The translations under genes were made by a program, and so were the position numbers. The notes under the pieces are model-generated. The model was given only the letters and a program-made list of their open reading frames with translations. It did no database searches and was not told the DNA's origin. A stretch of DNA of 64,000 bases from Zoogloeaceae bacterium (lineage in GTDB: Bacteria > Pseudomonadota > Gammaproteobacteria > Burkholderiales > Rhodocyclaceae): contig JACKMC010000013.1 in assembly GCA_024235595.1 (NCBI GenBank), positions 1 to 64,000 of the forward strand, given 5' to 3'. Each line of letters opens with the position of its first letter. The stretch's first letter is position 1. Below are positions 8,602 through 16,220 of the stretch, piece by piece.

Positions 8602-8981
8602 ACGAAATCCATCAGCTCGTTCATGCCGTTCGCCTTGTCGAAGAAGGCCTCGGCGCCGTAGGCGCTGCATCGCCGCCTCAGCGATTCACGGGCATGGCTC
8701 GAAAACACCACGGCGCGGGGCTGCCCGTAGCGATCCGGCGCCTCGCTCAGGCTGCGCAGCACCCCCAGGCCACTGCCTTCGCCCAGTTCGAGGTCCACGA
8801 TGGCAAGGTCGGCCGCCGTTTTCTCGAGCGTATCGAGCGCCGCCTTTTCGCCGTCCGCAACGCCAACCAGCTCGACGCCCTCGATTTCCGCGAACATCTC
8901 CTGCATCAACTGCCGCAACAGGGCCGAGTCCTCGATCAGGAGCACCCTGAGCTGACCCCGGGATCTTGGCTGCCCGGTCAC
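8577..8981 (-). CDS. Stand-alone response regulator receiver protein
   Basis: A single CheY-like receiver domain (134 residues) with acidic pocket LIEDS, phospho-acceptor Asp in AIVDLELGEG and Lys in FFDKANG. No output domain follows. It starts with GTG overlapping the stop of the upstream LuxR-type regulator (GTGA at 8978-8981). It probably competes for phosphate from, or modulates, the convergent CHASE3 kinase. Confidence 0.85.
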   Translation of the reverse strand: MTGQPRSRGQLRVLLIEDSALLRQLMQEMFAEIEGVELVGVADGEKAALDTLEKTAADLAIVDLELGEGSGLGVLRSLSEAPDRYGQPRAVVFSSHARESLRRRCSAYGAEAFFDKANGMNELMDFVQAAVASR

Positions 8982-9628
8982 GTTGCCCTCACCTCGTCGA
9001 CCATCAGGCCGTGGCGCAGCGCGTAGGCTGCGAGTTCGGCATTGCTCGCCACTTCGAGCTTCTCGAGAAGACGGGAACGATAGGTGCTGATGGTCTTGAC
9101 GCTGAGCGCCAGGACATTGGCGATGTCGGTAACCGATTCGCCCTTCGCCAAGCGCAGGAAGACCTGCAGTTCGCGGTCGGAGAGACTCTCGTGCAGCGCC
9201 GCCGTGCCATCGCCGCTGAGCTCGTCGGCCATCAGTTCGGCGGTGCGGCCGGAAAGGTAGCGACGCCCCTGGGCGATGGCCCGCACTGCCTTGAGCAGCT
9301 CCTCTCGCTCACAGTCCTTGCACAGATAGCCATCGGCCCCGTTGCGGATCATCGCCAGCGCGTAGCGCTCTTCCGGAAAGCCGCTGAGCACCAGCACGCC
9401 GAGCTCCGGGTAGCGTTGCCGCGCGCTGCGCAACACGTCGATGCCACTCTGTCCAGGCAGGGAAAGGTCGAGCAGCAATACGTCGCAGGCCTCGTCCCGC
9501 AATTTCTGCAAGGCCTCCTCGCCACTCGCCGCCTCGAACGCGATACGGATGTCCACCTCGTCGCCCAGCAGCTCCCTGAAGCCTGCGCGCACGATCTGAT
9601 GGTCATCGACGATGGCGACTTTGATCAT
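8978..9628 (-). CDS. NarL/FixJ-family response regulator
   Basis: This 216-residue regulator has a receiver domain (VAIVDDHQIVRAGF; Asp in VLLLDLSLPG; Lys in GYLCKDCE) and a C-terminal LuxR-type helix-turn-helix (LSDRELQVFLRLAKGESVTDIA ending in TYRSRLLEKL). GGAGTGATCC precedes the ATG. It is co-transcribed with the small receiver gene and is the natural output partner of the CHASE3 kinase at 7144-8601. Its targets are unknown; the neighbouring small stress genes are candidates. Confidence 0.9.
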   Translation of the reverse strand: MIKVAIVDDHQIVRAGFRELLGDEVDIRIAFEAASGEEALQKLRDEACDVLLLDLSLPGQSGIDVLRSARQRYPELGVLVLSGFPEERYALAMIRNGADGYLCKDCEREELLKAVRAIAQGRRYLSGRTAELMADELSGDGTAALHESLSDRELQVFLRLAKGESVTDIANVLALSVKTISTYRSRLLEKLEVASNAELAAYALRHGLMVDEVRAT

Positions 9629-9730
9629 GGATCACTCCGTCACATCCAATGCCTGCATTTTAACCACCTGATGCGCCAGCGGCACAGTGCTCTCCGCCCG
9701 ACTCTGGGGCGCCTGTCACCGTGCAGCGCA

Positions 9731-9898
9731 CTAGCCACGGCCGCGCAACACATTGACAACGAAGCTGACCACGGCCATCAACAGGAAGACGAAGAAGAGT
9801 ACCTTGGCGATCCCCGCCGCGCCGGCCGCGAGGCCGCCGAAACCGAACACCGCCGCAATCAAGGCGATGACGAAAAAGACCACTGCGTAGTGAAGCAT
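9731..9898 (-). CDS. DUF1328 / YtjA-family small membrane protein
   Basis: This 55-residue protein has two transmembrane helices separated by a Gly/Ala-rich turn (GFGGLAAGAAGIAKVLFFVF), the hallmark of the DUF1328 family. AAGGAGAACG precedes the ATG. It follows the CsbD-like gene on the same strand, and this pairing is common in stress-response clusters of proteobacteria. The molecular function is unknown. Confidence 0.88.
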   Translation of the reverse strand: MLHYAVVFFVIALIAAVFGFGGLAAGAAGIAKVLFFVFLLMAVVSFVVNVLRGRG

Positions 9899-9916
9899 GT
9901 CGTTCTCCTTGTCCTG

Positions 9917-9944
9917 CTGCGGCCGGCAGGGGAGCCGGCCGCAG
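9917..9944. terminator. Perfect GC-rich hairpin between the csbD-like and DUF1328 genes
   Basis: CTGCGGCCGGC and GCCGGCCGCAG form a perfect 11-bp stem with a six-base loop. No T-run follows on the minus strand; instead the ribosome binding site of the DUF1328 gene comes next. It could limit read-through or protect the upstream mRNA end. Confidence 0.45.
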
Positions 9945-9953
9945 GTCCTGCGC

Positions 9954-10157
9954 TCAGTTGCGGTTGTTCGCTTCCCATTCCTCGAGCTGCTTCTCGGCCT
10001 CGTCGACGCTCAGGCCATAGCGTTCCTGGATCTTGCCGGCCAGCACTTCGCGTCGTCCGTCGATCACGTCGAGATCGTCGTCGGTGAGCTTGCCCCACTG
10101 CACCTTGGCCTTGCCTTTGAGTTGCTTCCAGTTGCCTTCGATAATGTCGCGGTTCAT
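9954..10157 (-). CDS. CsbD-family stress protein
   Basis: This 67-residue protein matches the CsbD family: start MNRDIIEGNWKQLKGKAKVQ, then WGKLTDDDLDVIDGRREVL and a C-terminal YGLSVDEAEKQLEEWE. CsbD proteins are small, hydrophilic general-stress proteins of unknown mechanism. It is the first gene of a minus-strand pair with the DUF1328 gene. Confidence 0.92.
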   Translation of the reverse strand: MNRDIIEGNWKQLKGKAKVQWGKLTDDDLDVIDGRREVLAGKIQERYGLSVDEAEKQLEEWEANNRN

Positions 10158-10387
10158 GTGCCTGTCTCCTGTCTGTTGGAAGAGTCCCGTGCTCCCGCCG
10201 CAACGCCTTCTTCGTGATGCGACGAGAACATGGCTCCAATCTACCGGGGGCACGGCGGCCGCAGAATCGGCAGTATCCTAAAGCCCTGTCGGAGAACGCT
10301 TACAGGCCCAGCAGCGAGCGCTCCGAATTGCTTCCCATCAAGTTCGTGACGAGCCTTGGCTGATAGGCTTCATGGAAGACTCCAGAC

Positions 10388-10801
10388 ATGACCGACAAGC
10401 ACCCCAACCCCCTCAAGGAACCCGAATCCGCGCCCGGCTATGGCATCGCCGTGGCCGCCGAAGCGCTGTACCTGATCAACCTCATGATCGCCCCCGGGCT
10501 GGCCTTCGTCGCCTTGCTCGCCTTGTGGCTGAAACATCGCCACGACTCCCCGGCGCTGGCGCGCAACCACCTCGCGCAGACCGTCGCCGGCAGCGTCTGG
10601 GCGGGGATCCTGCTGATCGGCGCCAACGTGGCGATCATCCTGCTGGGCGGCTACGACGCGCCCTACACCTGGGTGGTGGTGATCCTCTACTTCGTCACCT
10701 GTCATGCCACGCTGATCTTCTTCGGTGCGATCGGCCTCGCCCGCGCCTTGTCCGCCCAGACCTACCGCTATCCGCTCATCGGAAGGCCGATCGATGAATA
10801 G
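10388..10801 (+). CDS. Small multi-span membrane protein (Tic20/DUF4870-like topology)
   Basis: This 137-residue protein has about three transmembrane helices (near 22-48, 66-86 and 92-116) and an intervening basic segment (LKHRHDSPALARNHLAQT) reminiscent of DUF4870/Tic20-like proteins. The stop codon overlaps the start of the Fe-S protein gene by 8 bp, so it is part of the 10388-12274 operon leading into norD. A role in assembling a redox complex is suggested only by context. Confidence 0.7.
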   Translation: MTDKHPNPLKEPESAPGYGIAVAAEALYLINLMIAPGLAFVALLALWLKHRHDSPALARNHLAQTVAGSVWAGILLIGANVAIILLGGYDAPYTWVVVILYFVTCHATLIFFGAIGLARALSAQTYRYPLIGRPIDE

Positions 10802-11798
10802 CGGCACCCGTCGTGTCGTCCCGATTGCCGTCCAGCCCAGCGCGGCGCAGTCATCCGGGCGTGGGCGCCAGCGGCTGCGCCTGTATGCCCAGATCGGCTT
10901 CTTCGTGCTGTTCGTGTTCGCGCCGGTGTTCAACCTGCTGCGCTACGACCTGGTTGCCGAACATGCCTGGTTCCTCGGCATGGAGTGGCATATCGGCCTT
11001 GACGACTACTCGGCCGGGCGCATCGGTCTTGGCGAGTTGTGGCTCAACCTCGGCCTGCGGCTGTTCGGTCCAATTCTGGGGGTTGGGGCTGCACTGATCT
11101 GGGTGTCGTGGAAATGGGGCCGTCTCTACTGTGGCTGGCTGTGCCCGCATTTTTCGGTGGTCGAGACCATCAACCGCCTGATGCGCCGGGCCACCGGCAA
11201 GCCCAGCCTGTGGGACCCCAAGAAGCTGCCGCCGCGCGAGCCTGACGGCACGCCGGTCACCTACGATGCCCGCTGGTGGCTGATCACCGCGCCGCTGGCG
11301 ATCGGATTCGCATTCGTCTGGTCGGTGGTGCTGCTCACTTATCTGCTGCCCCCCTTCGAGGTCTATGGCAATCTTCTCAATGCCTCACCGACCCGCAACC
11401 AGTTCATCTTCATCACCGCCGGCACCGTCGTGCTGTCGATCGAGTTCCTGTTTGCCCGCCACCTATTCTGCCGCTACGCCTGCGCCGTGGGTTTCTTCCA
11501 GAGCCTCGCCTGGATGGGCAACAAGCGCGCCATGGTGGTCGGTTTCGAGCGTCAGCGGGCCTCCGACTGCAGCACCTGCTATTCGGCCTGCGACCACGTT
11601 TGCCCGATGCGCCTCAAGCCGCGCAGCGTCAAGCGCATGATGTTCACCTGCACCCAGTGTTCGCAGTGCATTTCGGCCTGCGAGACGACCCAGCGCGACA
11701 ACCCGAACGGGCCGCTGCTCAAGTGGGTGAGCGGCGAGGCGGCGCGCCACAACGAAGCGGTACTCAAGGCCCGCAAACCCGTGAGGAGCGGCCAGTGA
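10794..11798 (+). CDS. Membrane polyferredoxin, NapH/NosR/CcoG-like 4Fe-4S protein
   Basis: This 334-residue membrane protein has about four transmembrane helices and Cys motifs typical of the NapH/NosR/CcoG group: CGWLCPH after the second helix, CRYACAVGF after the fourth, then two C-terminal Fe-S motifs. The second is a standard C-x2-C-x2-C-x3-C (CTQCSQCISAC). The first is C-x2-C-x3-C-x3-C-P (CSTCYSACDHVCP), one residue longer than usual. The ATG at 10794 overlaps the upstream gene, and its stop overlaps the next gene's GTG. It lacks the CcoG C-terminal Ig-like domain. It may feed electrons to, or help assemble, NOR; this is inferred from its place before norD. Confidence 0.85.
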   Translation: MNSGTRRVVPIAVQPSAAQSSGRGRQRLRLYAQIGFFVLFVFAPVFNLLRYDLVAEHAWFLGMEWHIGLDDYSAGRIGLGELWLNLGLRLFGPILGVGAALIWVSWKWGRLYCGWLCPHFSVVETINRLMRRATGKPSLWDPKKLPPREPDGTPVTYDARWWLITAPLAIGFAFVWSVVLLTYLLPPFEVYGNLLNASPTRNQFIFITAGTVVLSIEFLFARHLFCRYACAVGFFQSLAWMGNKRAMVVGFERQRASDCSTCYSACDHVCPMRLKPRSVKRMMFTCTQCSQCISACETTQRDNPNGPLLKWVSGEAARHNEAVLKARKPVRSGQ

Positions 11799-12274
11799 AC
11801 GATTTCGCGCTGGCCCGCGCCGCCCATGTGCTGTCAATCGTGTGGTGGATCGGCGGGGTGGCATTCGTGACCCTCACGCTCCTGCCCGCCTGCCGCGCCC
11901 TGGCTGCGCCCGCGGCGCGAATCGAGTTGTTCGAAAACCTCGAGCATCGTTTTGGCGGCCAGGCGCGCTGGGCGACCGCCCTCGCCGGGCTTTCGGGCCT
12001 GTGGCTGACCCACCGCCTCGGCGGCTGGGAGCGCTTTGTGCACCCGGCGCAGTGGTGGTGGATGCACGCCATGGTGGCGATCTGGCTGATCTTTTCGCTG
12101 ATGCTCTTCGTACTCGAACCGCTGTTGCTGCACCGCTGGTTTCGGCAGCGCGCGGCGAGCGCCCCGGTGGCCACCTTCGCGCTCATCGAAAGAATGCACC
12201 GCGTCCTGCTCGCCGCCAGCCTTGTCACCGTGGCCGCTGCGGTGGTGGGCAGCCACGGCGGCTGGTGGATGTAA
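11795..12274 (+). CDS. CopD-like four-helix membrane protein
   Basis: This 159-residue protein has four transmembrane helices. Its first helix (AAHVLSIVWWIGGVAFVTL) and the later HAMVAIWLIFSLMLF and LERMHR-like segments resemble CopD/DUF2269-type proteins with conserved His and Trp. Translation starts at GTG 11795, six bases after GAGGAG, overlapping the previous stop (GTGA). It lies 15 bp before norD. A metal or haem handling role in NOR maturation is possible but unproven. Confidence 0.75.
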   Translation: MNDFALARAAHVLSIVWWIGGVAFVTLTLLPACRALAAPAARIELFENLEHRFGGQARWATALAGLSGLWLTHRLGGWERFVHPAQWWWMHAMVAIWLIFSLMLFVLEPLLLHRWFRQRAASAPVATFALIERMHRVLLAASLVTVAAAVVGSHGGWWM

Positions 12275-12289
12275 ACAAGGACAACGGCA

Positions 12290-14128
12290 ATGGAAGAATT
12301 CGTCGGCGGGCTCTGGCACCGCTTCATCACCCGCACTGCAAGTCGCAGCCACCCACAGGCAGCGGTCAGGCTCGAAGACATCGAACGCACCGCCGGCGTG
12401 CTGTTTCGCGCCATGGGCGGCGACCCGGGCCTGCGCGTCACGGCCGCAGCCGAGGTCGAGCACGGCGGGCGGCGGCGCTGGCTGGCACGCCTGGCGCACA
12501 TCGACGACCGCGCGGCACAGGCCTCGCTCGATGACGAGACCCTGCGTCTGCCGCCCGAGATCGCCGTCTTTCCCGATCCATCGCACAACCGCGACCTTTA
12601 CCTGTGGCTGATCGCCCAGGCCGCCGGGCTGCCACCCGTGAACGACAGCTGGATCGCTGCCAACCAGGCTGCCACGCGCGCCACGCTCGAGCGCTACCCG
12701 GGCCTCGCTGCGCGCTACCGGCGCATCGCCGAAGCCTGCGTGGCAGCGCGTATCGCGCCCGAGCGCATGCCAACCGACGAGGCCGCCGCCGAGCAGGCCA
12801 TCCGCAGGGCAATCCTCGAACCCGGCACGGTCGATGCGCTGCCGCCCGCACGCAAGCCGCCGCAGCCGGTCGTGCTGTGGCTCTACCCGACACCACAGGC
12901 GCTCGACAACCGCAAGGACAAACGCCAGCCCAACCCGCAGGACAGCGAAGACAGCGGCGGCAAAAGCCAGGACGGCAGCCAGAAGCGCCGCCGCGCCGAG
13001 CGTAATGACATGCCCGACGCCAGCAATGCCTTCATCCTGCCTTTTCATACCGAGCGATTGCTGTCGTTTGCCGAATACGTGAAGGTCAACCGCGCCCTCG
13101 ACGACGACGAGAACGACGACGCCGCCAAGGCTGCCACCGACATGGACACCCTCTCGGTGGCGAGCGACGGCAGCAATACCGCTTCGAAGGTGCGCTTCGA
13201 CCTCGACCTGCCGTCTGAAGCGCATGACGACTTCCCGCTGGCTGACGGCATCCTGCTGCCCGAATGGGACTGGAAGAAGAAACAGCTCAAGAAGAACCAC
13301 TGCAGCCTGGTGCTGCTCGACCCGCGCGATGCCACTGCCTGCCCCCTGCCGGCCCGCCTGGCACGGCCCGCGCGCCGCCTTCGCAGCCAGTTCGAATCAC
13401 TGGCGCCCTCGCGGCGCTGGCTAAAGAACCAGCCCGAGGGCTCGGAGCTGGACATGGATGCCTGCGTACGCGCCTGGACCGACCGCCAGGCCGGACACCA
13501 CACCGGCGCGAGCGGCAACTACCTCTCCTGCGAGCGCCATGAACGCGACCTCGCCTGCCTGGTGCTCGCCGACCTGTCGCTATCGACCGATGCCTGGGTT
13601 GGAAACGAGGCGCGCGTGATCGACGTGATCAAGGACAGCCTGATGCTGTTCTCCGAAGCGCTGGGCGCGACCGGCGACAGCTTCGGCCTGTACGGCTTCT
13701 CCTCGCGACGCCGCGACCATATCCGCTTTCACCGCATCAAGGACTTCACCGAGAAGTACGGCGCGGTGCCGCGCGGCCGCATCGCGGCCCTCAAGCCGGG
13801 TTACTACACCCGCATGGGCGCGGCGATCCGCCACTCGAGCGCGCTGCTGGCGCGCCAGCGCAACGCCCTGCGGCTGCTGCTGATCCTCTCCGACGGCAAG
13901 CCCAACGACCTCGATCACTACGAGGGCCGCTACGGCATCGAGGACACCCGCATGGCGCTGATCGAGGCACGCAACATGGGCCTGCGGCCCTTCTGCGTAA
14001 CCATCGACAAGGAAGGCGCCGGCTACCTGCCTCACCTCTTCGGCCCGGCCGGCTATACGGTGATCCGCAAACCCGAAGAACTGCCTTCCCGTCTGCCGCT
14101 GCTCTACGCCCAGCTCACCGCAAGCTGA
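12290..14128 (+). CDS. norD: NorD, VWA-domain NOR activation protein
   Basis: NorD is the von Willebrand factor A partner of NorQ, needed for FeB insertion into NorB. The 612-residue product has the NorD N-terminal region, a charged low-complexity linker (about 205-245, KDKRQPNPQDSEDSGG) and a C-terminal VWA domain with a MIDAS motif D428-x-S430-x-S432, plus the later T and D positions (YYTRMGAAIRH, LLILSDGKPND). Its length is normal. It is the last gene of the 10388-14128 operon and is separated from norQ by about 6 kb of unrelated genes. Confidence 0.93.
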   Translation: MEEFVGGLWHRFITRTASRSHPQAAVRLEDIERTAGVLFRAMGGDPGLRVTAAAEVEHGGRRRWLARLAHIDDRAAQASLDDETLRLPPEIAVFPDPSHNRDLYLWLIAQAAGLPPVNDSWIAANQAATRATLERYPGLAARYRRIAEACVAARIAPERMPTDEAAAEQAIRRAILEPGTVDALPPARKPPQPVVLWLYPTPQALDNRKDKRQPNPQDSEDSGGKSQDGSQKRRRAERNDMPDASNAFILPFHTERLLSFAEYVKVNRALDDDENDDAAKAATDMDTLSVASDGSNTASKVRFDLDLPSEAHDDFPLADGILLPEWDWKKKQLKKNHCSLVLLDPRDATACPLPARLARPARRLRSQFESLAPSRRWLKNQPEGSELDMDACVRAWTDRQAGHHTGASGNYLSCERHERDLACLVLADLSLSTDAWVGNEARVIDVIKDSLMLFSEALGATGDSFGLYGFSSRRRDHIRFHRIKDFTEKYGAVPRGRIAALKPGYYTRMGAAIRHSSALLARQRNALRLLLILSDGKPNDLDHYEGRYGIEDTRMALIEARNMGLRPFCVTIDKEGAGYLPHLFGPAGYTVIRKPEELPSRLPLLYAQLTAS

Positions 14129-14197
14129 AGCATCCCTTCGGTCACGAAATCTTCAGCTCGCGCTAATATGCCACCCTCGACCACAGGGAGCAGTGAA

Positions 14198-14656
14198 ATG
14201 AGCGAGCAGGTTACGATCACCATCCGTCAGCAGGAAAAATATCGCTTCGAGGTGGATTTTGGCGAGGGCATGAGCCCGATGATCGCCGACGAACCGCCGC
14301 CGCTCGGCGGTGGCGAAGGGCCGGCGCCGACCCAGGTGCTCGCCGCCGCCGCGGCCAACTGCCTGACCGCCAGCCTGTTGTTCGCGCTCACGAAATTCAA
14401 GCAGGATCCGGGCAAGCTCACCACCACCGCGACCTGCACCGTCGACCGCAACGCCGACAATCGCCTGCGCGTGCAGAAGATCGAGGTCGCGATCAGCCTC
14501 GGTCGCAAGGGCGAGGAACTCGAGCATCTCGACCGCATCCTCGGTCAGTTCGAAACGTTCTGCACCGTCTCGCAGAGCCTGCAGGACGGCATTCCGATCG
14601 CAGTGACGGTGCGCGACATAGCGCAGCAGGTACTCAAGGCACCGGAGGCTTCCTGA
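14198..14656 (+). CDS. OsmC/Ohr-family protein
   Basis: This 152-residue OsmC-like thiol peroxidase-fold protein has both family Cys positions (AAAANCLTASL and ETFCTVSQSL) and the typical PLGGGEGPAPTQVLAAA segment. The ATG at 14198 follows AGGGAG. Family members reduce organic hydroperoxides, but this subgroup is not functionally assigned. It follows norD by 70 bp on the same strand and may be co-transcribed. Confidence 0.85.
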   Translation: MSEQVTITIRQQEKYRFEVDFGEGMSPMIADEPPPLGGGEGPAPTQVLAAAAANCLTASLLFALTKFKQDPGKLTTTATCTVDRNADNRLRVQKIEVAISLGRKGEELEHLDRILGQFETFCTVSQSLQDGIPIAVTVRDIAQQVLKAPEAS

Positions 14657-14813
14657 TTACGCTTGCGGCGCCGGCTCTCCTTGCGGTCTTGCCCGGCGTC
14701 GACATTGCAACCCCAGCAGACCGCCACTCACGGCTGGCCCATGGCAGCGGCCCGTTTGCTCCCGGGCCTGCGGGAGGCCCATTCGACCCGCCTCGCGCAC
14801 CGGCCACCACCGC

Positions 14814-16220
14814 ATGACTGCAGCGCAGCCCCAGCCCCCAGCGCCCACCCTGGGCGATTTCGAGCGTCGCTGGCTCGCCGAGACCGTGCGCCTTCAGGAA
14901 GAACACAGCGCGCCGCTCGAAGACGCCGAGGCCGTGCGCATCGCGAAGCGAGGACCGCACGATCTCGAAGGCCGGATTGTCGACCGCGCGGCGGTGCTGG
15001 CCAGGGCAGCGAATCTCGCCGCCAGGCTGCAGTCCTGGCAGCGTCATGCCCGCTGGAGTCTCTACGCGCTGGTCGCGCTTGCGATCGTGGGCGGGGCCGG
15101 CACTGCGGCATCGGTGCTCGGCGATGGCAGCCGTGCGGTGAACGTGGTGTGGGCGGTCGCCAGCCTGCTCGGCATCAACCTCGCAAGCCTGCTGCTGTGG
15201 CTGGCGAGCTTCGCCACCGCATCGCCCGATGGCAGTGCCCTTGGCCGCTTCTGGATGTGGCTCACCGCGCGCCTGCTGCGCGATCCCAAAGCGGCGCTGC
15301 TGCCGCAGGCGCTGGCCGGCATGATGACGCGCAACGGGCTGCTGCGCTGGTGGTTCGGCGCGATCAGCCACGGCCTCTGGTTGCTTGCACTGGGCGCCGC
15401 GCTGGCCAGCCTGCTGGCGCTCCTCGCGACCCAGCGCTACGGCTTCGTGTGGGAGACCACGATCCTCTCGGCGGACACCTTCGTGTGGCTGGTCGGCTGG
15501 CTCGGCGCACTCCCCGCAGCGCTCGGCTTTGCCACGCCCGACCCCGAGATGATCCGCAACAGCGGCGCCACCGCTCTCGTCGACGAGTCGGCGCGACGCG
15601 CCTGGTCGGCGTGGCTGGTCGGCTGCCTGCTGGTCTATGGCATCCTGCCGCGCCTGTTGCTGGGCGCGCTGAGCATGGCCATGTGGCGTCGCGGGCGCGA
15701 ACGCCTGCGCCTCGACACGACCCTGCCGGGTTACGCCATTTTGCGTGAACGGCTGATGCCCAGCGTCGAGACCCTGGGCATCCAGGATGCGCAGCCCGAG
15801 GCATTGCCCCGCTTTCACCTCGAACCCTCGCATTCCGAGCGATCGCTCGGGGCGCTGCTGGTAGGGCTCGAGTTGCCACCCGCGCTGCCCTGGCCGCCGC
15901 CGCTCGCCCGGGCCCGCGACGCCGGCATCGTGAACAACCGCGCCGAGCGCAACCGGCTTCTCGAAGCGCTCGCCACGACACCTGCCGAGCGACTGCTCAT
16001 CACCTGCGACGCGGCGCAATCGCCCGACCGCGGCACGCTGTCGCTGATCACCGAACTCGCGGCCTATGCCCGCCACTGTGCGGTGTGGCTCAGCGGTGCG
16101 CGCGACAGCGAGCGGTTGGCCCACTGGCGCGATGCGCTCGCGGCCATCGATCTGCCAGCCGGCGCGCTCTTCGAGAACCGCGACGCCGCCTTGTCCTGGC
16201 TGGAGGCTGAAGATGACTGA
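14814..16220 (+). CDS. DUF2868 membrane protein
   Basis: This 468-residue protein has an N-terminal polar region (TLGDFERRWLAETVRLQEE), four transmembrane helices between about 80 and 290, and a soluble C-terminal domain, matching DUF2868. Its last codons overlap the start of the DUF3482 GTPase (ATGACTGA), and these two families usually occur as a pair. The function is unknown; the pair resembles a membrane protein with a dedicated Era-like GTPase. Confidence 0.85.
   Translation: MTAAQPQPPAPTLGDFERRWLAETVRLQEEHSAPLEDAEAVRIAKRGPHDLEGRIVDRAAVLARAANLAARLQSWQRHARWSLYALVALAIVGGAGTAASVLGDGSRAVNVVWAVASLLGINLASLLLWLASFATASPDGSALGRFWMWLTARLLRDPKAALLPQALAGMMTRNGLLRWWFGAISHGLWLLALGAALASLLALLATQRYGFVWETTILSADTFVWLVGWLGALPAALGFATPDPEMIRNSGATALVDESARRAWSAWLVGCLLVYGILPRLLLGALSMAMWRRGRERLRLDTTLPGYAILRERLMPSVETLGIQDAQPEALPRFHLEPSHSERSLGALLVGLELPPALPWPPPLARARDAGIVNNRAERNRLLEALATTPAERLLITCDAAQSPDRGTLSLITELAAYARHCAVWLSGARDSERLAHWRDALAAIDLPAGALFENRDAALSWLEAEDD

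Noticed and set aside
11834..13300. 488-codon minus-strand frame opposite norD
   Set aside because: Antisense shadow of the CopD-like and norD genes without ribosome binding site or domain.
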